In this document: piece after piece, positions 9,283 to 18,019 of the stretch
How the letters are laid out: each line of letters begins with the position of its first letter
How positions within the stretch are numbered: position 1 is the stretch's first letter
Source of the DNA: Blastococcus sp. URHD0036
GTDB taxonomy: Bacteria > Actinomycetota > Actinomycetes > Mycobacteriales > Geodermatophilaceae
Direction: 5' to 3'
NCBI RefSeq assembly: GCF_000701365.1
Contig: NZ_JNIK01000002.1
Coordinates: 186,001 to 250,000, forward strand
Length of the DNA: 64,000 bases
Made by a program: the position numbers and the translations under genes
The notes under the pieces: generated by a model
Database searches by the model: none
What the model was told of the DNA's origin: nothing
What the model saw: only the letters and a program-made list of their open reading frames with translations

Positions 9283-9807
9283 TCACGCCCGCTCCGCGAC
9301 CCGTGGCCGCCAGAACACGGCGAGCAGCGCCGCGGCACCCCCGACCCCACCGACGAGACCGATCCCCAGTCCCCACCAGCCGGGAGGCTGGAACCAGCCG
9401 AGAGCGTGGTCGAGCGACCAGTCCCCCGCTCCCATGCCGGCGAGGCCGATCCCGGCAAAGGTCAGGGTCATGACGTACTCGTAGCCCTCGCCGGGACGGA
9501 AGATGAAGAAGCCGTTCCTTCGATGGTTGGCTACCCACGCCACGACCATCGTTCCGACGACTCCGGCGCAGGCCAGCGGCGTCGCCAGCCCCGCGATCAG
9601 CAGCACCCCCGCCGCGAGCTCGGTGAGACTGGCCAGCCAGGCGTGCAGCGCACCGGGCCGCATGCCGAGACTCGCGAACCACCGGGACGTCCCTTGGATT
9701 TTGCCGCCGCCGAAGATGTGGTTCCAGCCGTGGGCGAGGAAGACCACTCCCAGGGCGAAGCGGAACAGGAGCAGCCCCACCGACGTCGCTTCCAACCGGT
9801 ACTCCAC
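9283..9807 (-). CDS. DoxX-family membrane protein
   Basis: A 174-residue protein with four predicted membrane segments: GLLLFRFALGVVFLAHGWNH at the start, two internal hydrophobic stretches (about 67-85 and 90-107), and GLGIGLVGGVGGAAALLAVF near the end. The pattern and length fit the DoxX family (PF07681), whose members often sit beside oxidoreductases and whose biochemical role is mostly unknown. The start is GTG 9807 with only a weak GTGAG upstream. A good promoter lies about 150 bases upstream at 9967-9994. It precedes korAB on the same strand. Confidence 0.8.
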   Translation of the reverse strand: MEYRLEATSVGLLLFRFALGVVFLAHGWNHIFGGGKIQGTSRWFASLGMRPGALHAWLASLTELAAGVLLIAGLATPLACAGVVGTMVVAWVANHRRNGFFIFRPGEGYEYVMTLTFAGIGLAGMGAGDWSLDHALGWFQPPGWWGLGIGLVGGVGGAAALLAVFWRPRVAERA

Positions 9808-9966
9808 CTCACACGTCGGAACGGGATGTCCTTCAGGTCAGCGGGCCGACGGCCGCATGTGCGTCGGCCGAACACCTCCGTCGCGGGTCTCGGCATCCGA
9901 AGTGGAAGGGACATCAGACCCAGCCGACCGCACACCTACATCGGACGCCATTTCCACCGTGCGAGA

Positions 9967-9994
9967 ATCTTACATCCAGGATCCAGTCAGTCAA
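9967..9994 (-). promoter_or_regulatory. Sigma70-type promoter with operator in its spacer
   Basis: Reading leftward: -35 TTGACT (9989-9994), a 16-base spacer containing the perfect palindrome ATCCAGGAT (9974-9982), then -10 TAAGAT (9967-9972). Start would be near 9960, leaving a leader of about 150 bases before DoxX and korAB. An operator between -35 and -10 implies repression. Confidence 0.7.
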
Positions 9995-10126
9995 CCGTCA
10001 GTCTTGCTGTCACCCACGGACACCGACAGCGCCGCGGCCGTCCTCTCAGATCTCGGCAGTGCTTGCTGTACTGCCCGGACAGGTTGGTCAAGCGGGTGAT
10101 GGGCGGGCGCCGGTCGGTCGCGGGGG

Positions 10127-10911
10127 TCATGGGGGCCGGGAGGATCGAACGAGAGCGACCCGCCCTGCGAGGAGGTCGACGTCGACCAGGCCGTCCCACT
10201 CGGCTGCTGCGATCAACCGGAAGGTGAATCCCCGCTGTCGCAGCGCCCCCACCGAGGCCGACTCATGGCCTTGCAGCCAGGTCAGTAGTTCTTCCTGTGT
10301 TCGGCGGACGGACGGCGTCGAGGACCGGACACGCATCGCCCGGGTCGACGAAGCGGTGGGTCGATCCGCGCTGTCCGGCGCGCCAACCATGCAATAGCCG
10401 TGGCGGAGGCACGGGACCAGCGCACCAGGTTCGGGGCTGGGTTCCGGGTCGGGAATCTGAGCACGGTTCCGCAGCGCAGCACCACCGTGAACATGGAGCC
10501 AGGCCTCTCACGTCGCGGACACCCGCGGGCATCCGGCGGGTACCGCTGTGGACCTTTGCCGCTCGACCATCGCGCTCACAGCTGGAGCGCAGCAGTAGCG
10601 GTGCTGTGGTTGTGTCTCGGGAGCGCCGCCGATGCGTCGTCGTCCAGGACGACCTCAGCGCACATCTCCGTCGCTCGAACGACGGGTGCCCCCGCCGCGT
10701 GAGCCGCGTCGGGAATTCGCCCCGCCCCCCCACCGCAAACCTGCGCGATCTGTCATCGCCGAGCGCCCGCACGTGCGCCACCGTCGCGAGCGTCGCCACC
10801 ACCCGGGCCTGAAGACCTCGCGACCCCAGCAGGACCAGGCACCTCGTCCACGTGATCCACCGAGAACGGGCGACGACGTATGCGGCCGACGTCGGCCCTC
10901 CGGCGCACGGT
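10127..10911. other. Region without a confident gene; possible decayed small gene
   Basis: On the minus strand two short frames look slightly protein-like but lie in different phases: MFTVVLRCGTVLRFPTRNP from ATG 10494, and TQEELLTWLQGHESASVGAL then GFTFRLIAAAEWDGLVDVDL ending at 10127. They may be pieces of one broken gene. I recognise no family. No operator or strong hairpin was seen in the interval. Confidence 0.3.
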
Positions 10912-11259
10912 TCAGGGAATCCGCCGGCCGCGGCGCACCAGGAACCGAGGACGAGGGAGTTGGGTCATCAAGCGGCCGTCCACGGTGAGCGATCCGGGTC
11001 CTGACTGCGTGCAACGCACCTCGAGTCCCGACCGCTCGTCCCGGTAGACCTCGCCGGCGACTGCGCCCACCACCGTGCGGGATCCCACGGACCGCTGCGA
11101 ACAGGGTACGTACGGCCCGGGGACCATCTCCCGGCCCGCGCACTCGAGCACGACAGGGCGCTTCGCGGCCCGAACGACCACGACGTCGGTCACGCCCTCC
11201 CCACACGTCAGCCGCTGCCCTGGCTGCAGCGCCGGGGGATGTCCAGCGTCTACGACCAC
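10912..11259 (-). CDS. Small cysteine-containing hypothetical protein
   Basis: A 115-residue protein starting at GTG 11259 with a perfect AGGAGGT about 8 bases upstream. It has four cysteines: LTCGEGVTDVVVV, VVLECAGREM, YVPCSQR and LEVRCTQSGPGSL. The LTCG...VLEC spacing resembles a short metal-binding ribbon such as the desulfoferrodoxin N-terminal fold, but with single cysteines per knuckle. It lies 92 bases downstream (on its strand) of the near-operator GTCCAGGAT at 11352. Function unknown. The strong ribosome site and non-shadow composition support a real gene. Confidence 0.6.
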   Translation of the reverse strand: MVVDAGHPPALQPGQRLTCGEGVTDVVVVRAAKRPVVLECAGREMVPGPYVPCSQRSVGSRTVVGAVAGEVYRDERSGLEVRCTQSGPGSLTVDGRLMTQLPRPRFLVRRGRRIP

Positions 11260-11351
11260 CCTGCCGACCTCCTATGCGAGCAAACCCAGGCCCCGAGGAC
11301 CGGCAGATGTGCTGCCGTTTCACCCGACGTCCATCCTCGTCCCAGAACTGT

Positions 11352-11360
11352 GTCCAGGAT
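11352..11360. promoter_or_regulatory. Operator-like site GTCCAGGAT
   Basis: One mismatch from ATCCWGGAT; read leftward it is ATCCTGGAC followed directly by ACAGTT, a possible weak -10. It lies about 95 bases before the small cysteine protein at 11259. Confidence 0.45.
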
Positions 11361-11479
11361 ACATTGTGGACCGGGTTTCCCTACCCCACACCGCCGCTAC
11401 AGCCAGTGCCGACACGCCCGCCGTCGGGAACTCGGCGAAGGCGGCTCCCCAACGGCTGGTCGTCCTGGTCCGGCATTTC

Positions 11480-12160
11480 GCACGGCTTTCCGCGGCAGTA
11501 GTACCCCCAGACCATTGGCGATATCGTGCATGGGCGACGAGGCCCACCGCAGCGTCGACGTCGGCTGCCTCGAGCACGCCGACGGTGACGATCGCGTGGT
11601 CGGCCATGAGTCCCGGCGTGGCCTCGACCAGGAAGGCCGCCGCCTCACCGGCGTCCCCGAAGACGTGCATTGCGCCGAAGTCCATCGCGCTCTTGCGCTT
11701 GAAGGAGTTCGGGTCGGCGACCACGACGCGGCCGCGCCCGAGAGCGCGGCACCCTGGAAAGGGTTAGCCCGACCCCGTCGGCCCCGAGCACCACGACGGT
11801 GTCACCGGGCTGGACCTTGGCCGCGCGCACCGCGCTACCCCAGCCGGTCGGTACGGCGGCCAAGTCGAAGTCGATCTCGTCAGGCAGCGGCAGCACCGAG
11901 TACTCGGAGACGACCATCCGCTCGGCGAAGGCGCCCAGCGCGCAGAAGGCGCCCAGCTCCTCGTCACCGGCGTGGAACCAGTGGGTCTCGTCGGCCAGCC
12001 GCCCCGTCCCGGCGTGGCGGCCGTGGTCGCAGATATCTGGCCTACCGGAGGGGCAGAAGGGACACACGCGGCACGCCGGGATGGACGTCGTGGCCAAACG
12101 GTCGCCGACGGCGACCCGCTCGACGTCCGCGCCGACGGCCTCCACGATCCCGGCAGGCAC
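11480..12160 (-). pseudogene. Zinc-dependent alcohol dehydrogenase pseudogene
   Basis: Two out-of-phase pieces of a medium-chain Zn alcohol dehydrogenase. The first (to about 11760) has VAVGDRLATTSIPACRVC, the structural-zinc cysteine cluster, AAVPTGWGSAVRAAKVQPG and VVVLGADGVGL. The second (about 11724 leftward) resumes with VADPNSFKRKSAMDFGA and HAIVTVGVLEAADVD. The Rossmann segment between them is shortened and shifted, the N-terminal catalytic domain including the first zinc cysteine is missing, and the C-terminus drifts out of phase. It is related to the intact NDMA-type alcohol dehydrogenase at 19628-20740. It cannot make a working enzyme as read. Confidence 0.8.
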
Positions 12161-12233
12161 TCCTGTAGGGAGCTGACCGGGCGCGTGAACTCGATCGCCG
12201 CCTGTGGTGCGGCTGCCGTCAGATCGGTGCCGG

Positions 12234-12647
12234 CTAATTCTGATGCTCTTCTCTCCTCACGGAGCGGAGGCCCGCGGCGCGGATCTCCGGTGAGTCTTGG
12301 GATGGCCGCTTGAACCCGCCGGTCGTGACCGTCAGGTGGGCCATCGGGCCATCGTCGGCCGCACCGTGGGTGTGGAGTTCGTCCGGTGGCGTGATGACCA
12401 CGTCGCCGGGACCGATCCAGACTCGGTCGCCCGCGGTCTCGACCCAGCCGTTACCGGAGACGACGACGATGAGCTGCCCGCCGTCGTGCGAGTGCGGCCG
12501 AGCGGCGGCCCCCTGGTCCAGGGTCACCAAGCCCACGTCGAGGGCGTCGACGTTGGCAGGTCCGGCCAGCCAGTTCACCGACAGACCTTGACCCGCAGGT
12601 ACCGCGGCGATGAGGTCGTCGACCTGGTCGGATCGGATGAGCTCCAT
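12234..12647 (-). CDS. Cupin-domain protein
   Basis: A 137-residue single-domain cupin. The metal-binding motif 1 is seen in AAARPHSHDGGQLIVVVSG (two histidines and a following Gln/Glu position), and GDVVITPPDELHTHGAA supplies the motif-2 histidine. Such small cupins bind a metal and act as dioxygenases, isomerases or ligand sensors; which applies here cannot be read. ATG 12647 lacks a clear Shine-Dalgarno. It lies directly upstream (on its strand) of the broken alcohol dehydrogenase at 11480-12160, inside the decayed zone. Confidence 0.75.
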   Translation of the reverse strand: MELIRSDQVDDLIAAVPAGQGLSVNWLAGPANVDALDVGLVTLDQGAAARPHSHDGGQLIVVVSGNGWVETAGDRVWIGPGDVVITPPDELHTHGAADDGPMAHLTVTTGGFKRPSQDSPEIRAAGLRSVRREEHQN

Positions 12648-13269
12648 GACGCAATGAGACGCGCGACGACGTCCCTGTGCAAACCTCTGTGACGGCGACC
12701 CGCCTCGAGGAACCGCTGTGGGCGCGACGTTCCGCGGCGGCGAAGCCGACAGATGCACCGTGTCGGGACTGTGCTGTTCGGATAGGACGACGACGCTTCC
12801 ACGAGGTCGCTCGCCCGACCATCGAGGATGTCGTCCACATCGTGGTCGTGTGGATGCTGGTCCGACTCCTGCCCGACCCCGACTCGCTGAGCCGTCAGAG
12901 GAGCCAGCTCCCGTGAATTGGCGGCGCGTCGTCGGCTCCCCGCGAGCCGGCCGTTCCGTGCACGCAAGGGCCCCACTCCCTCACAGCGCACCGCCCCCCG
13001 CCTCGGCCTCGGCCTCGGGATGCAAACGCCTCCGACCGGTCGGTCGGCGGGGCGGAGCCACCGCGCCGACCCGCACAGGCGCCCATTGGTGCACGACGCA
13101 ACCTTCTGGTATCCAGGATCCGTTCTGTTCATCGGCTTCCTGGCGACCGCCGTCTGCAGAGAGGCCGTGCGCGAAACCCCTGCGTTCCGCCTACAGAGTG
13201 GCCGATACGCGGGCCTGAGTGAATCCCCGATACACGACCCGGTCGACAGATTGGCCGCAGGAGTAGCTG
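12648..13269. other. Long non-coding interval with one operator
   Basis: About 620 bases between the leftward cupin and the rightward MDR gene. No frame shows family resemblance on either strand. The only recognisable element is the palindrome at 13111-13119. The size and lack of coding signal fit a decayed gene in a pseudogene-rich zone, but nothing identifiable remains. Confidence 0.5.
13111..13119. promoter_or_regulatory. Palindromic operator ATCCAGGAT
   Basis: A perfect core flanked by GGT and CCG, about 150 bases upstream of the MDR oxidoreductase start and about 460 bases from the divergent cupin. Confidence 0.55.
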
Positions 13270-14235
13270 ATACTTGGCGCATTCCACGATGACGTCGGCG
13301 CTGTCGACGTCCTGCAGTACGGCGAGATCGATGCGCCGACGCTGAGTGACCATGACGTCCTGGTAGAGATGGCCGCGAGTTCCCTCGACCGTCTCGACAT
13401 CTACAGCCGCGAGGGCTCGCACGGGGTGGTCAGGACGGGGCGGCAGGTCGGTGGGCGCGACGTGGCCGGCACCGTGGTCGAGGTGGGTCCGCGCGTGACC
13501 GGGGTCGCGCCGGGCGACGACGTCGTCGCCGTCGCCCGCGGCGGCCGCGGTGCACATGCGGAACGTGTTGCCTGTTCGGACGTCCTCACCTTCCCCCTCC
13601 CGGCCGGGTGCTCCATGGAGCGCGCCGCGGCCATCCCCACGGCGGGCCGGAGCGCCTGGGCCGCCCTGGTGGAGCTCGCCAGGATCCGGCCGGGCGAGCG
13701 GGTGCTCGTGTTCGCCGCAGGCAGCGGGGTCGGCAGCTTCGGCATGCAGATCGCTCGCGCGGCAGGCTGCTTCGTGATCGCCACCGCCGGCTCGCAGTGG
13801 AAGTGCGACCGCGCGGTGGAGCTCGGGGCACACGCCGCGATCAACCACTACACGGAGGACGTCACGGCGCGGGTGGCAGAGATCACCGGCGGCCGCGGAG
13901 TCGACGTCGTCCTCGACCACGTCGGCACGCCGGTATGGGACGCGGCCATGGGGAGCCTGGCGCCGGGGGGTCGCTTCGTGACGACGGGGGTCACCGCCGG
14001 CCATCGAGTCTCGCTGCACCTGGGACAGGTCTTCGCCAAGGGACTAACGGTGGCGGGCGTCGGCCGCCCCGACGACGGGCAGATCCGGCGCCACCTGAGC
14101 GGCCTGCTCGAGCTGGTCGCCCAAGGGTCGGTCACCCCGATCGTCGACCGCGTGTTCCCGCTGGCCGAGATCGTGGCCGCCCACACCCACCTGGAGAGCG
14201 ACGACTTCTTCGGCAAGGTCGTCCTCACCCGGTAG
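13270..14235 (+). CDS. Quinone-oxidoreductase-like MDR dehydrogenase with non-standard start
   Basis: A medium-chain dehydrogenase/reductase of the zeta-crystallin/quinone reductase type. The GroES-like part reads DVLVEMAASSLDRLDIYSREG. The Rossmann motif is VFAAGSGVGSFGMQIAR, and GVDVVLDHVG and GGRFVTTGVTAG follow. No catalytic-zinc cysteines are present, as expected for the branch. The first ATG in frame (13369) would remove about 33 conserved N-terminal residues (FHDDVGAVDVLQYGEID...). The frame opens just after a TAG at 13264, with AGGAG at 13259 and an ATA codon at 13270 at ideal spacing (CTG at 13267 is the alternative). Either a rare non-canonical start is used or the start has mutated. 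The hot-dog gene follows 60 bases on. Confidence 0.7.
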   Translation: MLGAFHDDVGAVDVLQYGEIDAPTLSDHDVLVEMAASSLDRLDIYSREGSHGVVRTGRQVGGRDVAGTVVEVGPRVTGVAPGDDVVAVARGGRGAHAERVACSDVLTFPLPAGCSMERAAAIPTAGRSAWAALVELARIRPGERVLVFAAGSGVGSFGMQIARAAGCFVIATAGSQWKCDRAVELGAHAAINHYTEDVTARVAEITGGRGVDVVLDHVGTPVWDAAMGSLAPGGRFVTTGVTAGHRVSLHLGQVFAKGLTVAGVGRPDDGQIRRHLSGLLELVAQGSVTPIVDRVFPLAEIVAAHTHLESDDFFGKVVLTR

Positions 14236-14295
14236 TTCCGTCTCCGGCCGCCCGCCCGACGAAGCGCTTGCTGAAACCGAGACAGGAGACCACCA

Positions 14296-15300
14296 GTGAC
14301 CAACACCAGGCAGGCGTCGGCCCCGACGGAACTGGAATCGGTGACGGTGACGGATTCGCGTACATACCAGTTCCCGGTCGAGGTCGGCCAGGTGCTGCAG
14401 TTCGCGCGAGCCGTCGGAGAGATCCCCTTGGGCAAGGACCAGCCGGGACTGACCGACGTCGCCGCGCGAACACCGGCCCCCACGTTCCTGGTCGGCGCCG
14501 ACGTCTTCGATCCGCTCTGCCCGCGGCGCCCCGTCCCCGGCGTGACGTACCCGGTGCGGCCGGTCCCCAAGGAGGCCGGCGAGGCCACGTCCCAGCGGCG
14601 CGGCTTCCACGCCCAGCAGACCTTCGAGTTCCGTCGTCCGCCCCGGATCGGTGAGGTGCTGACGGTGGAGACCGGGATCGGCCGGACGTGGAGCCGCCCC
14701 GGCAGCACCGGCCGGCTGAACTTCACCGAGCACCTCACCGCGTTCACCGACTCCGACGGCGAGCGTGTGGCGACGACCTGCTGGCTCAAGGTGATGATCC
14801 CCCCCACCACCGAGGCGGAGCCGGCCGCGCCGGCGAAGGAGCAGCGCCCGGACACGTCAGCAGGCGTCCCGGCGGACGGCGCGGCCGCCGGGGAAGACGC
14901 CGGGACCGTGGAGACCTGGTCCGAGATCGTCGTGCCCGAGGTGACCCTGAGCCATCTGGTGATGTACGCCGGCGCCTCCGGCGACTACATCCCGATGCAC
15001 CATGACGATCAAGTAGCCCGCACCGCCGGCTACGACGGCGTCTTCGCGCACGGGATGTGGACCATGGGCGTCACGGCACGGGCGATCTCGCCTGCCGTCG
15101 CGACGGAGAACCTGCGCCGCTATTCGGCGCGGATGCGTGCGCCCGTGTGGCTCGGGGACACCCTGACGACGGAGGTCGTCGCGACTCGCCCGGCTGCTGG
15201 TTCCGCTCCCTCGGGCTCGATCTCGCTCGTCCTGGAGACGCGCAATCAGCATGGCGACGTCGTGCTGTCCGCCGAGGCCGTCGGGGACGAGACCCGCTGA
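14296..15300 (+). CDS. Double hot-dog (MaoC-type) enoyl-CoA hydratase
   Basis: A 334-residue two-domain hot-dog protein. Residues about 20-165 are the FAS1-like/MaoC N-terminal dehydratase fold (YQFPVEVGQVLQFARAVGE), followed by an Ala/Pro-rich linker (about 175-205). The C-terminal MaoC domain carries hydratase-2 motif residues in ASGDYIPMHHDDQVARTAG and FAHGM, including the Asp/His pair. It should hydrate 2-enoyl-CoA with R stereochemistry. The start is GTG 14296 with AGGAGAC upstream. It follows the MDR gene by 60 bases and probably shares its transcript. Confidence 0.85.
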   Translation: MTNTRQASAPTELESVTVTDSRTYQFPVEVGQVLQFARAVGEIPLGKDQPGLTDVAARTPAPTFLVGADVFDPLCPRRPVPGVTYPVRPVPKEAGEATSQRRGFHAQQTFEFRRPPRIGEVLTVETGIGRTWSRPGSTGRLNFTEHLTAFTDSDGERVATTCWLKVMIPPTTEAEPAAPAKEQRPDTSAGVPADGAAAGEDAGTVETWSEIVVPEVTLSHLVMYAGASGDYIPMHHDDQVARTAGYDGVFAHGMWTMGVTARAISPAVATENLRRYSARMRAPVWLGDTLTTEVVATRPAAGSAPSGSISLVLETRNQHGDVVLSAEAVGDETR

Positions 15301-15339
15301 GAGCAGCCTGATCGGGTGGGTCGTGGCCTCGGTCCGCCG

Positions 15340-16203
15340 TCAGGTCCGCCCGGGCAGCTTGACGCCGGGGGCCACGACCGTGGCGAAGCGGCCGTCGACG
15401 AGTTGGTTCGGTTCACGACGTTGCCGGTGAACTCGGTCCGGCACTGGGCCAGGTGGACGATGGCCGGGTTGATCGCCGACGGCGGGACAAATGTGGCAAG
15501 CCATTCCGGGTCGGTGGTGTGCTTCGCGGCGCTCTCGGTCAGGAGGCTCATGGGCCGGATGGAGTTGACGCTGATGTTGCGGTCGTAGAGCTCGATCGCC
15601 AGGCCCGCGTGAGCTGCTCCATGCCGGCCTTGCCCACGGCGTGGCTGATGAGCCGGCCCCCTCCGTACGTCGGATCGCCAGCGGTCGAGGACATGTTGAT
15701 GATGCTGCCGCCGTCGGCCGACAGGTGCGGGATGGCGTAGCGCGCACATAGGAACGGGCCCCGGATGTGCGTGGCGATCGTCTCGTCCCAGCGCCCGAGG
15801 GACTTGGACTGGACCGTTTCACCCGGCCAGAAGAGGCCCGCCTTTGTTGACGACCACGTCCAGCCGGGCGAACTCGGACACGCACGCCTCGATGGCGGCC
15901 TCGACCTGGGTCCCGTTGCGGACGTCGCAGACGAGCGGGAGGGGCCGTACCACCGACGGCCTGGACCTCCAGCGCTGTTTTCCCGGCCGTCCCCGGCCCG
16001 GTGCCTTCGGCCCGGCCGGTAAGCGCAACCGTGGCTCCGGCCTCGGCCAGGCCGATGGCGATCGCCTTGCCGATGCCCTTGCTCGCCCCTGCCACGAAGG
16101 AGACCTGCCCGGCCAAGGGAGCGTTCGAGGCATCCACGGTTGTGACCTCATCGTCTGGCTCGGCTGTCTTCGTGACCCAGCTCACCGGGATGTTATCGTC
16201 CAT
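15340..16203 (-). pseudogene. Short-chain dehydrogenase pseudogene with several frameshifts
   Basis: SDR-family similarity runs across the segment but changes phase at least four times (near 15955, 15838, 15608 and 15418). In order: VSFVAGASKGIGKAIAIGLA (Rossmann glycine motif), VCDVRNGTQVEAAIEACVSE with VVVNKGG in place of the NNAG motif, then GGRLISHAVGKAGMEQLT (catalytic region), AIELYDRNISVNSIRP and QLVDGRFATVVAPGVK. The ATG at 16203 overlaps the operator at 16202. No full-length product is possible as read. Multiple small indels in one gene suggest relaxed selection, though local sequence error is the alternative. Confidence 0.85.
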
Positions 16204-16210
16204 CCTGGAT
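16202..16210. promoter_or_regulatory. Palindromic operator ATCCTGGAT
   Basis: A perfect core extended to CATCCTGGATCCAGG, placed between the broken SDR (leftward, its ATG overlapping the site) and the CMD-family gene (rightward, 40 bases on). A GTTATCG sequence just upstream could contribute a + strand -10. Confidence 0.6.
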
Positions 16211-16250
16211 CCAGGCCCGGGTGGGCATGGACGAATCATCGAGGGGTGAC

Positions 16251-16661
16251 ATGGCTACCGACGACGCGGCGCTATTGAAATGGGTCTACGGAGACGAGAT
16301 CAGCATGGCTGTGATGAAGCCGCTGCTCGACGCCCCATGGTGGCCGAAGCTGCAGTCTGACATGTCGGTTCCCCAGCGCGAGGTCTTCAAAGGTGAGACC
16401 AATCAGCTCAGCGTCCGCGAGCGGATGCTCGTGAACATCGCGATCCTGGCGTGCGTGGGGCGCGAGCGCTCGTTCCGGTCCCGGTGCCATGGCCTGCTCC
16501 GCGGCGGCTTCCAAGAGGAGGAGCTCGCCGAGGTCTTCCGGCAGGTCGCCATGTACGCCGGCATGCCGACCGGCGTCGAGTGTTCGCTAGTCCTCGCCGA
16601 GGCCGCACGTGACCTCAAGGCGGCCGGCGTCCTGCCGGCTGACGACGCCAAGGAAGCCTGA
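16251..16661 (+). CDS. Carboxymuconolactone decarboxylase-family protein
   Basis: A 136-residue all-alpha protein of the CMD/AhpD-like family. The core reads LSVRERMLVNIAILACVGRE, then CHGLLRGGFQEEELAEVFRQVAMYAGMPTGVEC, matching the family's conserved helix pair. The peroxidase CxxC of AhpD is absent, so a decarboxylase-like or uncharacterised role is more likely than peroxidase. The start ATG 16251 is preceded by GAGGGG; an earlier in-frame ATG at 16227 lies nearer the operator. The VOC gene follows 123 bases later on the same strand. Confidence 0.75.
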   Translation: MATDDAALLKWVYGDEISMAVMKPLLDAPWWPKLQSDMSVPQREVFKGETNQLSVRERMLVNIAILACVGRERSFRSRCHGLLRGGFQEEELAEVFRQVAMYAGMPTGVECSLVLAEAARDLKAAGVLPADDAKEA

Positions 16662-16784
16662 GCGATCCGGCCGGTCGCCCCGCCGTCCTAACGGCGGTGG
16701 CGGCCCACCACGCGGCGCAGGTGCCCAAGCGATCTCGTCGACCACGACTGTCCAACGTTCCCCCTTGTCCCATGGAGGTTTCCG

Positions 16785-17261
16785 ATGAGCGTTACCGGCT
16801 TCTCGCACCTGTCCGTCCAAGTCCGCGACATCGAGAAGGTGCTGCCGTTCTACCGCGACCTCCTCGGCCTGAAGGTCTCGATCGACCGCGAGCACTCCTT
16901 CTCCGCGCACAGTGGCGCCGACGGCGAACGCGTCGAGTACAGCCGGCGAGAGGTCTACCTCCGGTGGGAGGAGGGCCCGGGCGCGGCCTACATCGTGCTG
17001 GGCCAGAGCAAGCGGGAGATGAAGGGTTCGGCCACCCCGCTGCAGGAAATCGGATTCGACCACGTCGCCTTCGAGGTCGATGACGTCGACGCCGTCGTCG
17101 CGCGTGCCGAGGAGCTGGGCTACGAGTGCCTGAGCGGCCCGAACACGAACGACGGTCCCGCCAACGCCTACGACGGGCCCGCCGCCGTGCGGACGGCGCT
17201 GTTCTACGACCCAGAGCGCAACATCGTCCAGGTGGACGCCTGGCTCGACCTGCCGGAGTGA
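16785..17261 (+). CDS. VOC (glyoxalase/bleomycin-resistance/dioxygenase) protein
   Basis: A 158-residue vicinal-oxygen-chelate protein. It has the typical start FSHLSVQVRDIEKVLPFYRDLLGL (first metal-ligand His) and, in the second beta-alpha-beta module, FDHVAFEVDDVDAVVARAEELG and FYDPERNIVQVDAW, with further His and Asp/Glu positions. The family binds a divalent metal and includes extradiol dioxygenases, isomerases and epimerases; a substrate cannot be assigned. ATG 16785 has GGAGG 6-7 bases upstream. A very strong hairpin lies just after the stop. Confidence 0.8.
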   Translation: MSVTGFSHLSVQVRDIEKVLPFYRDLLGLKVSIDREHSFSAHSGADGERVEYSRREVYLRWEEGPGAAYIVLGQSKREMKGSATPLQEIGFDHVAFEVDDVDAVVARAEELGYECLSGPNTNDGPANAYDGPAAVRTALFYDPERNIVQVDAWLDLPE

Positions 17262-17269
17262 GCACGCCG

Positions 17270-17330
17270 CCGGTTGCGGTCTCGCGGCAACTCCTCGACC
17301 TCGAGGTCACGCCCGCGAGACCGCAACCGG
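17270..17330 (+). terminator. Long inverted repeat, terminator of the VOC gene
   Basis: An 18-bp perfect stem: CCGGTTGCGGTCTCGCGG (17270-17287) pairs with 17313-17330. The 25-base loop contains a smaller palindrome, CTCGACCTCGAG. It lies between the VOC stop and the decayed leftward alcohol dehydrogenase. Confidence 0.75.
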
Positions 17331-17341
17331 TGAGCTGGGGG

Positions 17342-18000
17342 TCAATGTGCCCGTCGACTGACGATCCGCCCGGCGCGCAGGTCGTCGTAGGCACGCTCCA
17401 GGTCGTCGAACGTGTAGTTGACGGTGTCGACGACGGGCAGCCCGCGTTCCGGCGATGAAGACCAGGTCGGCGAGCGCGGCCGGCGTGCAGCTGGCATGCG
17501 TGGAGTACGCGGCCCTCCCGCCATGAAGCCGAACGGCACGGTGCCACCTCCGGTTCCGACGAGTACCAGCCTGCCTCGCGACCGGGTGACGGCCGCGGAG
17601 AGCTGGTAGTCGCGCCGATGCCCCCGGGGTCGCGGACCCCATCGACACCGTCCCCGCCGGTGAGCTCGTTGATCGTCGCCGCGGCCTTCTCATCGTGGGC
17701 ACCGTGACGTGGGCGCCCCGTTCGCCGGCGTGCTCGAGTCGGTCGGCCATGTCGACGGCGATGACGGTGGCCGTGGTCTTGAGCCGGAGCAACTACAGGG
17801 CGTAGGGCCCGGGTCCACCGACGCCGATGACGACGACGTACCCGTTGTCGCGGGCCGCGTGCAGCATCAGGTTCGCCGCCCCATACGCGGTGGCGCCGGC
17901 GTCCCCGAGTGGTGCGGCGACCCGCGCCAACGTGCCGACGGGGACGACATCACGTCCTCCGGGCGACCTAGGTGTACCGAGCCAGGACGCTGGTGACAGC
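17342..18000 (-). pseudogene. Second alcohol dehydrogenase pseudogene
   Basis: Remains of a Zn/NAD alcohol dehydrogenase in several phases. Reading leftward: GDAGATAYGAANLMLHAARDN then GYVVVIGVGGPGPYAL (Rossmann glycines), a TAG stop within the alignment, LLRLKTTATVIAVDMADRL, a shifted middle, and a C-terminal VDTVNYTFDDLERAYDDLRAG. The catalytic domain is largely gone. The IS481-type transposase fragment begins just beyond its upstream end at 18078, so insertion and deletion probably caused the loss. Confidence 0.75.
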
Positions 18001-18019
18001 GGTCGGGGCTTGAACGAGG

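Noticed and set aside
16251-16661. CMD-family protein read as AhpD alkylhydroperoxidase
   Set aside because: The redox CxxC required for AhpD activity is absent.
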